Origin: Hungatella sp.
Lineage (GTDB): Bacteria; Bacillota; Clostridia; Lachnospirales; Lachnospiraceae
NCBI GenBank assembly: GCA_022792815.1
Contig: JAAWBS010000051.1
Coordinates: 62,001 to 126,000 of the forward strand
DNA: 64,000 nucleotides
Reading direction: 5' to 3'
The notes under the pieces: model-generated
The model's database searches: none
Seen by the model: only the letters and a program-made list of their open reading frames with translations
What the model was told of the DNA's origin: nothing
Part shown: positions 25,793 through 33,069 of the stretch, piece after piece
Layout: every line of letters starts with the position of its first letter
How positions within the stretch are numbered: position 1 is the stretch's first letter
Program-made: the position numbers and the translations under genes

Positions 25793-27115
25793 CTACGCTT
25801 TTTTTGCGCCGGCTCTCACCGCCGCGCGCATCTCTCTGAAGGCCTGGGTCAGCTGAATTCTGGCCGGGCAGCCCCAGGAACAGCTTCCGCACTCCACACA
25901 CTCCATGCCGTTTAACTTCTGGAACATCTCAAGATCATGGCGTTTGGCCGCTCTCATCATCTTCTGGGGAACCAGATTCTCCGGACACGCCGCCACACAT
26001 CGGCCGCAGCGGATACACGCCGTAGACTCCATCTCTGCCACTTGGTCCTTGGAGAGACAGGTAAGGGCGGAGGAAGTCTTGGACACCGGAATCGTCACAT
26101 CGAACAGTGCCTGTCCCATCATGGGACCGCCTGAGATCACCTTCTCCGGCTCTGTCTTAAATCCGCCTGCCTCATCGATCAGTTCCTGATAGCAGGTTCC
26201 CAGCCTTACATTGAAATTCTTGGGATTTGCGATAGCATCTCCGGTAACGGTGATGATCTTTCTCAGAAGCGGTGTGGTCTTGCACACTGCCATATAAATA
26301 CTGAGCACCGTGTCCACATTGTCCACGATACAGCCTACATCCGCGGGCAGCATGGAGGAATTTACCTTTCTCCCGGTAACCGCGTAGATCAGCGTGCGCT
26401 CACCGCCCTGGGGATATTTGGTCTTGAGAGGACATACCTCGATCTTCGGCTCGTCCTTCACCAGCTCTGTCAGCTTGGCGATGGCCTCCGGCTTGTTGTT
26501 CTCGATTCCGATGATGCCTTTGGCGTGGTCAAACAGCTGTAAGATCACCTTCAATCCGCCGATGATCTTCTCCGGTTCCTCCAGCATCAGCCGGTAGTCG
26601 CTGGTCAGGTAGGGCTCGCACTCCGCACCGTTGACGATGACATAATCAATTTTGGAAGGATCCTTCGGCGCCAGCTTCACGTGTGTGGGGAATCCGGCGC
26701 CGCCCAGACCCACGATCCCCGCCTCTTTCACGATGTTTAAAATCTCGTCTTTGGACAGCGAGGACGGATCCCGGTCCGCTCCCATCCCCTCTACGGTCTT
26801 GTACTCGCCGTCATTGTCAACCACAATCGAATTCACCATATTTCCGTTGGCCATGCGGCGAGGCTCTATGGCCTTTACCGTGCCGGACACGGAACAGATG
26901 ACATGAGCGGATACGAAGCCGCCGGCTTCAGCGATCTTCTGTCCCACCAGAACCTGGTCGCCCTTTTTCACCAATGGCTTCGCAGGCGCACCGATGTGCT
27001 GGGATACCGGATACACCAGCTCCCCCTTCGGCATCAGGACTTCAATCGGCTGATTCTCGGACAGTTCTTTTCCTTCATACGGATGAACGCCGCCTTTAAA
27101 TGTAGCCAATCCCAT
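25793..27115 (-). CDS. rnfC: Rnf complex subunit C (NADH-binding, two Fe-S clusters)
   Basis: 440 residues from the ATG at 27115 (MGLATFKGGVHPYEGKELS), preceded by AGAGGG; the frame extends upstream to 27202 but that part does not resemble RnfC and would include the promoter. GIVGLGGAGFPTHVKLAPKD is the Gly-rich NADH/FMN-binding loop. CIRCGRCVAACPENLVP (from about residue 367) and CVECGSCSWGCPARI (from about 406) ligate two [4Fe-4S] clusters. First gene of the operon, with its own promoter 78 bp upstream. Confidence 0.95.
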   Translation of the reverse strand: MGLATFKGGVHPYEGKELSENQPIEVLMPKGELVYPVSQHIGAPAKPLVKKGDQVLVGQKIAEAGGFVSAHVICSVSGTVKAIEPRRMANGNMVNSIVVDNDGEYKTVEGMGADRDPSSLSKDEILNIVKEAGIVGLGGAGFPTHVKLAPKDPSKIDYVIVNGAECEPYLTSDYRLMLEEPEKIIGGLKVILQLFDHAKGIIGIENNKPEAIAKLTELVKDEPKIEVCPLKTKYPQGGERTLIYAVTGRKVNSSMLPADVGCIVDNVDTVLSIYMAVCKTTPLLRKIITVTGDAIANPKNFNVRLGTCYQELIDEAGGFKTEPEKVISGGPMMGQALFDVTIPVSKTSSALTCLSKDQVAEMESTACIRCGRCVAACPENLVPQKMMRAAKRHDLEMFQKLNGMECVECGSCSWGCPARIQLTQAFREMRAAVRAGAKKA

Positions 27116-27192
27116 CTCGTTAACCCTCTTTCTATTCATTTTCGATATCCGTTGGCAGAAACGTGGTACCTCTTCTTCCTGCCATCTCACCA

Positions 27193-27221
27193 AGTATACC
27201 ATAAATTATGCCTCTCCACAA
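27193..27221 (-). promoter_or_regulatory. Promoter of the rnf operon
   Basis: TTGTGG (27221-27216), a 17-bp spacer and TATACT (27198-27193) on the minus strand. The transcript would start near 27186, leaving a leader of about 70 nt with no obvious riboswitch. Confidence 0.6.
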
Positions 27222-27303
27222 TTACCAATCTCAACTGTTTCGCCAAAACTCACCAAAAATAACCTGGCATTTATGGAATTTTCTTGTTAAAAAGTTATCA
27301 TAA

Positions 27304-28224
27304 TCAAAAAATCCAGGAAATCAACATGCTCCACAGCGGGATCGCTGCCATGGACAGTACCGTGGTAAGCACCACACATTTGCTGGCAAACTCCTCGTCT
27401 CCATGGTATTTTGCCGCGAGGATAGCCGTAGTGCTTCCTGCAGGCATCGCCGCAAGGATGACGGAAACCCCTGCCACCACGGAATCGACACCGGCCGCGA
27501 AACAGCCTGCCAGCACTGCCAGAGGGATCAGCGCCAGCCGGATCAGAGAAAATGCCGCCGTGGCCTTAGTCACCATGGTCCTTAAATCGGCACCGGCCAT
27601 AATGGAGCCGATGAGGAGCATGGTAACCGGCGTGGTGCTGCCGCTGAAACTTTTCAGAGTCCTGGTCAAGAAGTCGGGGAGAGGAAACTGGATCACCATG
27701 AGCGCCAGACCGATCTCCACCGCGATGATGCAGGGATGCCTCAGTACCTTTTTCACCACTTCTTTTCTGCTGGGGCTCTCTGTAAAATAGGAAACTCCCG
27801 CAGACCACATGACGATCCTCTGGGGAATCAGATAGATGGATGCATAGAGAAGCCCCATGGGGCCAAACAGCCCTTCTGCCACAGGATTTCCCAGAAATCC
27901 CGCGTTGGAACAGACGGTCCCATACTGAAGCACCGTCCGCTTCCTCCTCTCCACCCGGTTATAACAGGTGGCGCTGACGGCGGTACAGAAGATCTGAAGG
28001 AGGATGGATATGATCAGAATCTGCAGGCCTTTCATAAGGATTTCACCGTTTAATTCGATCATAAAGGACTGGATGATATTGCAGGGAAGGATCAGGTCGA
28101 TGACCAAGTCGGTCAGAACCTTCTTCCCCTCCTCCGTGATCAGGTTTTTCTTCTTCAAATACCAGCCGATGGCGATCTCCAAAAACATCATCAGCTGAAG
28201 GTTCATCACTGCCTGAAGTTCCAT
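27304..28224 (-). CDS. AEC-family (auxin efflux carrier-like) membrane transporter
   Basis: 306 residues from the ATG at 28224 (AAGGAGATAGGGCT upstream); longer frames to 28320 have no ribosome site. Ten hydrophobic segments form two five-helix halves. IAIGWYLKKKNLITEEGKKV and TDLVIDLILPCNIIQSF near the N-terminus, and NAGFLGNPVAEGLFGPMG in the middle, are AEC (PF03547) signatures. Members export or import organic acids such as malate or malonate; the substrate here is unknown. Monocistronic. Confidence 0.88.
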   Translation of the reverse strand: MELQAVMNLQLMMFLEIAIGWYLKKKNLITEEGKKVLTDLVIDLILPCNIIQSFMIELNGEILMKGLQILIISILLQIFCTAVSATCYNRVERRKRTVLQYGTVCSNAGFLGNPVAEGLFGPMGLLYASIYLIPQRIVMWSAGVSYFTESPSRKEVVKKVLRHPCIIAVEIGLALMVIQFPLPDFLTRTLKSFSGSTTPVTMLLIGSIMAGADLRTMVTKATAAFSLIRLALIPLAVLAGCFAAGVDSVVAGVSVILAAMPAGSTTAILAAKYHGDEEFASKCVVLTTVLSMAAIPLWSMLISWIF

Positions 28225-28325
28225 AGCCCTATCTCCTTGTCTCCTGTCATATTGCGGGGCTGTCCGGGATACACGGACTGCTCTTCGTCTTCCGGTATCC
28301 TGCCCCTGTCCGGCAAACATGTTTT

Positions 28326-28354
28326 ATTATATACAAAAATCTGCCGTCCCGCAA
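28326..28354 (-). promoter_or_regulatory. Promoter of the AEC transporter gene
   Basis: TTGCGG (28354-28349), a 17-bp spacer and TATAAT (28331-28326), about 100 bp upstream of the start codon. Confidence 0.55.
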
Positions 28355-28547
28355 GAGGAGCCGGATACCGCAGACAGCCTCCTGTCTCTCCCCACATTAT
28401 ACTACGTGGACAGAGATCGGATCCAGGCTTCTCTCGGTTTTGGATAAATAAGGCACGGCCTGCGGACGGAATCTGCGGATAAGAAAGAATCCCGGGGAAA
28501 TACTATAGAACACGATAACTAGATCGGAAAAACGGAAGGAGATTTCT

Positions 28548-29120
28548 ATGGTACTGTCCCTCACTGCCTATGCAGTCATCCCCATCTATACCCTGATGTT
28601 TGTCAGCGGTACCAACTGGTTTACGTCCAATCTGTCGGTCATCGGCAGCTGGCCCGGCCGCCGTCTGTCCTTTTTCCTGCTGGGGATCATCATCGGAATC
28701 TACTATCTGGTGGTATTAAAAAGGCTTTTGTCCTGCCTCCCCCGGCACCCCTTAGAAAGCCTCCTTCTCTATACGGCATTTTCCCTGCTCGTGCTGGCCG
28801 TCACCACCCCCTATCTGCCTGACTCCGTCCCCTTCCAGGCCTTCCTCCATGTGGTGTTTGCCTTCAGTTCCTCCGTCCTTTTGGCCCTGTGCCTGTGCCT
28901 GATTCTGTGGCGCCTCTCCGGACTCTCTCTATCCGCCCGGCGGGCCCTGCGCCCCTACCGTCAGGGCCTGGCCGCCATCCTGGCCGTCAGCGCCCTGCTG
29001 CTGGTGATCGCAGGCATCATCAGCAGCGCCCTGGAGATCTTTTTCGTGATCGCCACCACGATTTTGGTCCAGAGGCTGTATGTCAGACGGTTTCGGCTCT
29101 CGCCTTACGGGAGCAGATGA
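28548..29120 (+). CDS. Six-helix membrane protein of unknown function
   Basis: 190 residues, ATG at 28548 with GAAGGAG upstream. About six membrane helices cover nearly the whole chain. The first loop TNWFTSNLSVIGSW recalls DUF998/frag1-like membrane proteins, in which an N-terminal N-x-S-(V/I)-G segment follows helix one. There are no catalytic motifs. The C-terminus is short and basic (LYVRRFRLSPYGSR). The nitroreductase gene 146 nt downstream has its own promoter, so the two need not be linked. Confidence 0.65.
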   Translation: MVLSLTAYAVIPIYTLMFVSGTNWFTSNLSVIGSWPGRRLSFFLLGIIIGIYYLVVLKRLLSCLPRHPLESLLLYTAFSLLVLAVTTPYLPDSVPFQAFLHVVFAFSSSVLLALCLCLILWRLSGLSLSARRALRPYRQGLAAILAVSALLLVIAGIISSALEIFFVIATTILVQRLYVRRFRLSPYGSR

Positions 29121-29152
29121 AAAGGTGTAAAGCCTTTCTTGCCTTTCTCCTC

Positions 29153-29180
29153 TTGCATTTTCCCTGATTCCGTTTACAAT
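29153..29180 (+). promoter_or_regulatory. Promoter of the nitroreductase gene
   Basis: TTGCAT (29153-29158), a 16-bp spacer and TACAAT (29175-29180); the start codon lies 86 bp further on. Confidence 0.5.
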
Positions 29181-29266
29181 AGAAGTTACAGTTCGCGGGG
29201 CGGGGAAAACCGGGCAAAAAGATCCCCCTCCCCATGAATAACAACCAATACGAGGAGGTATCTGAT

Positions 29267-29785
29267 ATGAATGCTGTGATGGAAAACCTGCTGACCCGGC
29301 GGAGTGTCCGCGCCTTTGAGGACCGGGAAATTCCGAGAGAAGAACTGGACGAGATCCTGAAAGCCGCCCAGTATGCCCCCAGCGCCATGAACCGCCAGAC
29401 ATGGCAGTTTACCGTGGTGTGCAGCCGCTCCAAAATCCAAAAGCTGGCGGAGGCCATCGGGAAAGCCTTAAACCGCGACAACTATACCATGTATGAGCCC
29501 CAGGTCATCATCATCACCACCAACCTGCGAAATGCCCGGTTCGGCGTGGATGATAATGCCTGCGCCTTGGAGAACATCTTCCTGGCCGCCCACTCCTTCG
29601 GCATCGGTTCCGTGTGGATCAACCAGCTGAGGGATGCCTGCGACGATCCCAAGGTAAGGGAAATGCTCCGGGGATTCGGCATCCCGGACGATCATATGGC
29701 TTACGGCATCGCCGCCCTGGGATACGCGGCGCCGGCGCCGGAAAAGGAACTGGTGAAGAACGGGAAGATTGTGTTTGTAGATTAG
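29267..29785 (+). CDS. Nitroreductase-family flavoprotein
   Basis: 172 residues from the ATG at 29267, 8 nt after GAGGAGG; an ATG at 29234 lacks a ribosome site. NLLTRRSVRAFEDREIP with EELDEILKAAQYAPSAMNRQ is the FMN-binding start of the family, where Arg and Ser contact the FMN phosphate. GIGSVWINQL and YGIAALGYAAPAP complete the fold. It is a short, single-domain member without a ferredoxin domain. Such enzymes reduce nitro groups, quinones or enones with NAD(P)H; the true substrate is unknown. A terminator follows. Confidence 0.88.
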   Translation: MNAVMENLLTRRSVRAFEDREIPREELDEILKAAQYAPSAMNRQTWQFTVVCSRSKIQKLAEAIGKALNRDNYTMYEPQVIIITTNLRNARFGVDDNACALENIFLAAHSFGIGSVWINQLRDACDDPKVREMLRGFGIPDDHMAYGIAALGYAAPAPEKELVKNGKIVFVD

Positions 29786-29796
29786 AAAATCTTGTG

Positions 29797-29842
29797 ACAA
29801 AGCCGCCGGCTCTGATCATGCGATCAGAGTCAGCGGCTTTGT
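29797..29842. terminator. Bidirectional intrinsic terminator
   Basis: ACAAAGCCGC (29797-29806) pairs with GCGGCTTTGT (29833-29842), with inner stem CTCTGATC/GATCAGAG. It is followed by TTTTC on the plus strand and preceded by A-rich sequence, so it serves the nitroreductase gene and the converging ATPase gene. Confidence 0.8.
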
Positions 29843-29845
29843 TTT

Positions 29846-32482
29846 CTATTTGGGAAGCAGCGAAAGTACCTTCGGCCTTGCCCCTTTTCCGTATTTAAAC
29901 TTCAGCGCATGTCTTATGATCTCCGGCAGATAGTGCTTATCATTTTCTATCCTCAGATACCCCTCCTGCTTCATAACTTTTTCTTCTGCCTGGGTAAGAT
30001 CAAAGGTATCACTGTAAAACGGCAAGATTTTTTTCTCGGAAGGCGCGTTTTCCAGCTTGTCAAAGATCGGTTCCAGCGCTTTAATCTCCTGCCGTATCTC
30101 ACTGATCTTCTCAATGGAACAGTTGGACACCGCTTTTTTTATCTCTGCGGGCATCAGATATCGGTCAGCATAGAACGGGCGGCCCGTGTCTTCTGTCGCC
30201 TTTGCCAGGAACCGGATGATATCCCGGGCCTGAAGCTGTCCGTTAAAATCAGATAAAGCAGCCAAGATCCATCGGGATGAGTTGGCTTCATTGGAAGTGG
30301 GTTTTCCCAATTTTACTCCCCACAATGTTTGAAGGGTTCTGTCAATTACCTCTCGGGGAGCCATCTCGATCGGTGCCTCTTCCTGGTAGAAACCCGGCAC
30401 TGCCTGATTGACCAGCCAAATAACCAGCCTTAGTGCCTCTGTGCCCGACCACTGCAGCTCCATCGGGGAATGCTGAGAATAGAACTGTTCAAAATTGACT
30501 GTGATACAATCTCTTGCCATATCCTTTCTCAAAAATATCATCAACCCGAAATGGGTGTACTTGATCATGATCTCGCTGATTACATCTCTGCACAGGGCCG
30601 CAACGGCATTTTTCTCGTTTTCCGATGATATGGTCTGCAGAAAGATCTCCTCCAGGCCATCTGCCAAAAATACGATCCGAACCCCTCTTCTCCCCAGTGC
30701 CTCATCCAGCTCCTCTAGAGAGTCGTAAGCCTCATGAAAGGTGGACAAAATAACATGTTTCCAAATCTCTTTCCACTCTAACAAATCATGCGTTTCCCTG
30801 GCATATCTGGACAGACTGTCTCGGTTATCAATGTACACGGATTTTTTTATCTTATGATTCATTTGAAAATGATTACAATTTTCTATGGCATTTTCCAAAA
30901 TTTCATGAAGTTCCCCGATATTGCCGGAAGCAAGCAGCGGGACAGCAAAAATACGGTCTTCATCAGACGAGGCGCTTCTCTCCCCTGAACTCTTTTTATC
31001 CATGTGAGCGACAAACTTTTCCCAGGACTGTTTTCTCAAAATTTCCCTGTATAAAAAAGTCTTTCCCGACCCTTTCGCTCCCATAATCACGGTATTCGGA
31101 ACGCTGTTTCGATATCTCTTTATCAGGTTTTTAACCGGTTCTGTCATCAATACTTCCAGCGCCTCGTTGCCCTCTGCAGTGATCTGCCGCTCCGCCAGAC
31201 GATGAATCCTCTTTACAGCGGTTTCTCTCGTCAGTTCATCTGCCCTCTGACTCTGTCTACTGCCGGCGCAATAACTGTTTCTGACAATCTTTTCTATGTT
31301 ATTATAGAAATCCCTTCCGCTTAAATTCTTCATTATCTTCTGCAAAGACTCTAAATGTACAAGTTCACTTGCAAAGGGAAGTTCTGTCACAAGATTGTCT
31401 GTGATCGAACGGTTTTCATCTGATATATATTTATCATAAACAGACACCAGCTGACTGATCATATCCGTAGTATTGACATGTTCCTGGCCCATAGTCAGCA
31501 AAATCTCCGGCACGATGGAATTTCCATCTAAGGGCAGTCCTTTGCTGAGCTGATGCAGTAATAGCTCTGTTCCCTTTACAGACTGGTAGGATGTCGAGGT
31601 CACCAGATATTTTTTAACCCGGGGGTCAAAGAGCAGCGGGGCAGAAAACTCACTCAGCCCGGCTCTCAAGTCAACTAATACCATCTCTGCGTCTACCCGT
31701 TCCCCCAATTTTGACAGCACTTCCGCTAAAATGTATTTTTTATTATAACTGAGAGCAAGGCTTTCCGGACTCGAATACATGTCCAGCAGCTGCTCGATAT
31801 AACGATAGGTAGGCAGCACAATATGTTCCACCATACTTTTGTCTGTCTCGATATTAATTGTCAGCTCCGAGAGTCTATCAGCCGCTGCCTCAATCACTTC
31901 TTCCACATGATCTTTTTCCTGTGTGATCTCCAAAAGGTCTAAAAAGCTAAAGGCCGCCTCTTCCTGCCCCGATGTGAGCCATGTGATTCCCGGAGCTTCT
32001 ATATCGGCATCTACAATCAAAAGCCTTTTAGGACTTTTTAAATCCTTGAGCACGGACCATGCCTTTACAAAGGCCAGAAGCGATAACGTGCGTCCCACAC
32101 CGCCTTTGTAGGAATGAAAGGCAAGTACCGGCACTCCTGGAAGCTCCTTGTCCAACAATTCACTATAATATGCTGATTGCTGATACAGGACATTTTTGAA
32201 AAGAGGAATCATCACCGCAGACTTTTTCGTATCCTCCTGCACGTCAAAGCCGACCGTTAAATATTCCCCCTGCAAGTCTAAAAAAATTTTTTTCTCAATC
32301 CCATCATATTTTTTCCCCAACAATTCTTCCAGTATCTTTTCAGCAAAGCTTTTATCCTCTTCTTTTCTCAAATTGATGACCAGCTCGTCTGTATAAGTCT
32401 CGATATCGAGAATCGTTGTCCCCCAACGCTTTCTGTTCAATAATAAGTATCTCTCTACATCTTTCCAGGTATACAACAGCAT
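29846..32482 (-). CDS. KGGVGR-type ParA-like ATPase with second P-loop NTPase domain
   Basis: 878 residues from the ATG at 32482; a TTG at 32503 would overlap the upstream gene. Residues 1-115 are an alpha/beta N-terminal domain with no recognised motif. Residues 116-400 are a deviant-Walker ATPase of the ParA/MinD kind: FHSYKGGVGRTLSLLAF (K126-T132, with Arg where the second signature Lys normally stands), LLIVDADIEAPGITW and MVLVDLRAGLSEF. Residues 445-870 form a second NTPase: NTVIMGAKGSGKTFLYREIL (P-loop near 468-475), RIVFLADGLEEIFL as Walker B, and a helical C-terminus. KGGVGR ATPases occur in conflict systems. Its only partner is the HEPN-like gene 4 nt upstream; phage defence is inference. 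Confidence 0.75.
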   Translation of the reverse strand: MLLYTWKDVERYLLLNRKRWGTTILDIETYTDELVINLRKEEDKSFAEKILEELLGKKYDGIEKKIFLDLQGEYLTVGFDVQEDTKKSAVMIPLFKNVLYQQSAYYSELLDKELPGVPVLAFHSYKGGVGRTLSLLAFVKAWSVLKDLKSPKRLLIVDADIEAPGITWLTSGQEEAAFSFLDLLEITQEKDHVEEVIEAAADRLSELTINIETDKSMVEHIVLPTYRYIEQLLDMYSSPESLALSYNKKYILAEVLSKLGERVDAEMVLVDLRAGLSEFSAPLLFDPRVKKYLVTSTSYQSVKGTELLLHQLSKGLPLDGNSIVPEILLTMGQEHVNTTDMISQLVSVYDKYISDENRSITDNLVTELPFASELVHLESLQKIMKNLSGRDFYNNIEKIVRNSYCAGSRQSQRADELTRETAVKRIHRLAERQITAEGNEALEVLMTEPVKNLIKRYRNSVPNTVIMGAKGSGKTFLYREILRKQSWEKFVAHMDKKSSGERSASSDEDRIFAVPLLASGNIGELHEILENAIENCNHFQMNHKIKKSVYIDNRDSLSRYARETHDLLEWKEIWKHVILSTFHEAYDSLEELDEALGRRGVRIVFLADGLEEIFLQTISSENEKNAVAALCRDVISEIMIKYTHFGLMIFLRKDMARDCITVNFEQFYSQHSPMELQWSGTEALRLVIWLVNQAVPGFYQEEAPIEMAPREVIDRTLQTLWGVKLGKPTSNEANSSRWILAALSDFNGQLQARDIIRFLAKATEDTGRPFYADRYLMPAEIKKAVSNCSIEKISEIRQEIKALEPIFDKLENAPSEKKILPFYSDTFDLTQAEEKVMKQEGYLRIENDKHYLPEIIRHALKFKYGKGARPKVLSLLPK

Positions 32483-32486
32483 AGAC

Positions 32487-32951
32487 TCACATCCCTTCTT
32501 CAATCCAATCGGCTATATTTCTCAATGTCTCCTCCAGCTTTTCTTCCTTTTCTCTGTCCTTTTCCTGAGTTCTGATACAATAACGATAAAGCTGATGATA
32601 GGACTCGGAAGACACGAAATCCTTATGTATCGTTTCTAACTGGGGAAATTTAAAATTTCCCTGCTGTCCTAATTCCTTTATTATTTTCTCCAAATTGTGG
32701 GATGTTAACACACTCTTTTTCTTTTCATCTTTGCCGTCTAATACATTTCTCGGGTCGTTTTCATTCCACTTATCCAGCAGCTTATATTTTAATCCGCACT
32801 CTACGCTGTAGATCAATATCATTCTTCTGCTGTTCAGATCCCCGTTCTCCTGATGCAGTTTTTTGTATAATCTAAAATGTTTGTAATACCCGTTCCTATA
32901 ATCCCTTTTATCTGCATGCAGCATAATGGAATATCCGAACCTTTCCGACAA
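32487..32951 (-). CDS. HEPN-like all-helical protein, partner of the KGGVGR ATPase
   Basis: 154 residues, started by TTG at 32951, which stands 7 nt after AGGAGG. The helices resemble HEPN proteins: SRRMILIYSVECGLKYKLLD (41-60) as the conserved first helix, LTSHNLEKIIKEL (82-94), and a long C-terminal helix with SESYHQLYRYCIRTQ leading into EKLEETLRNIADWIEEGM. The usual RNase motif R-x(4-6)-H is not evident, so it may be a non-catalytic or divergent member. It is expressed first in a two-gene operon from a consensus promoter. The HEPN call is by pattern only; a plain helical adaptor is the alternative. Confidence 0.6.
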   Translation of the reverse strand: MSERFGYSIMLHADKRDYRNGYYKHFRLYKKLHQENGDLNSRRMILIYSVECGLKYKLLDKWNENDPRNVLDGKDEKKKSVLTSHNLEKIIKELGQQGNFKFPQLETIHKDFVSSESYHQLYRYCIRTQEKDREKEEKLEETLRNIADWIEEGM

Positions 32952-32954
32952 ATT

Positions 32955-32984
32955 AAGCCTCCTGCCATTTCTGACAAGAGGCTT
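32955..32984 (-). promoter_or_regulatory. Hairpin that covers the ribosome site of the HEPN-like gene
   Basis: AAGCCTC (32955-32961) pairs with GAGGCTT (32978-32984). On the mRNA the 3' arm contains part of the AGGAGG site used by the TTG start, so folding would limit translation. Confidence 0.4.
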
Positions 32985-33017
32985 TCATCATTTGAATCAA
33001 TCATCTGGCTGTTATTT

Positions 33018-33046
33018 ATTATATGAAAAGTCAAAAACAATGTCAA
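33018..33046 (-). promoter_or_regulatory. Consensus sigma-A promoter of the HEPN/ATPase operon
   Basis: TTGACA (33046-33041), exactly 17 bp, then TATAAT (33023-33018): a perfect consensus on the minus strand, starting transcription near 33011, 60 nt before the first gene. Confidence 0.75.
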
Positions 33047-33069
33047 TAACTACAGCCACTTTTACTCTG

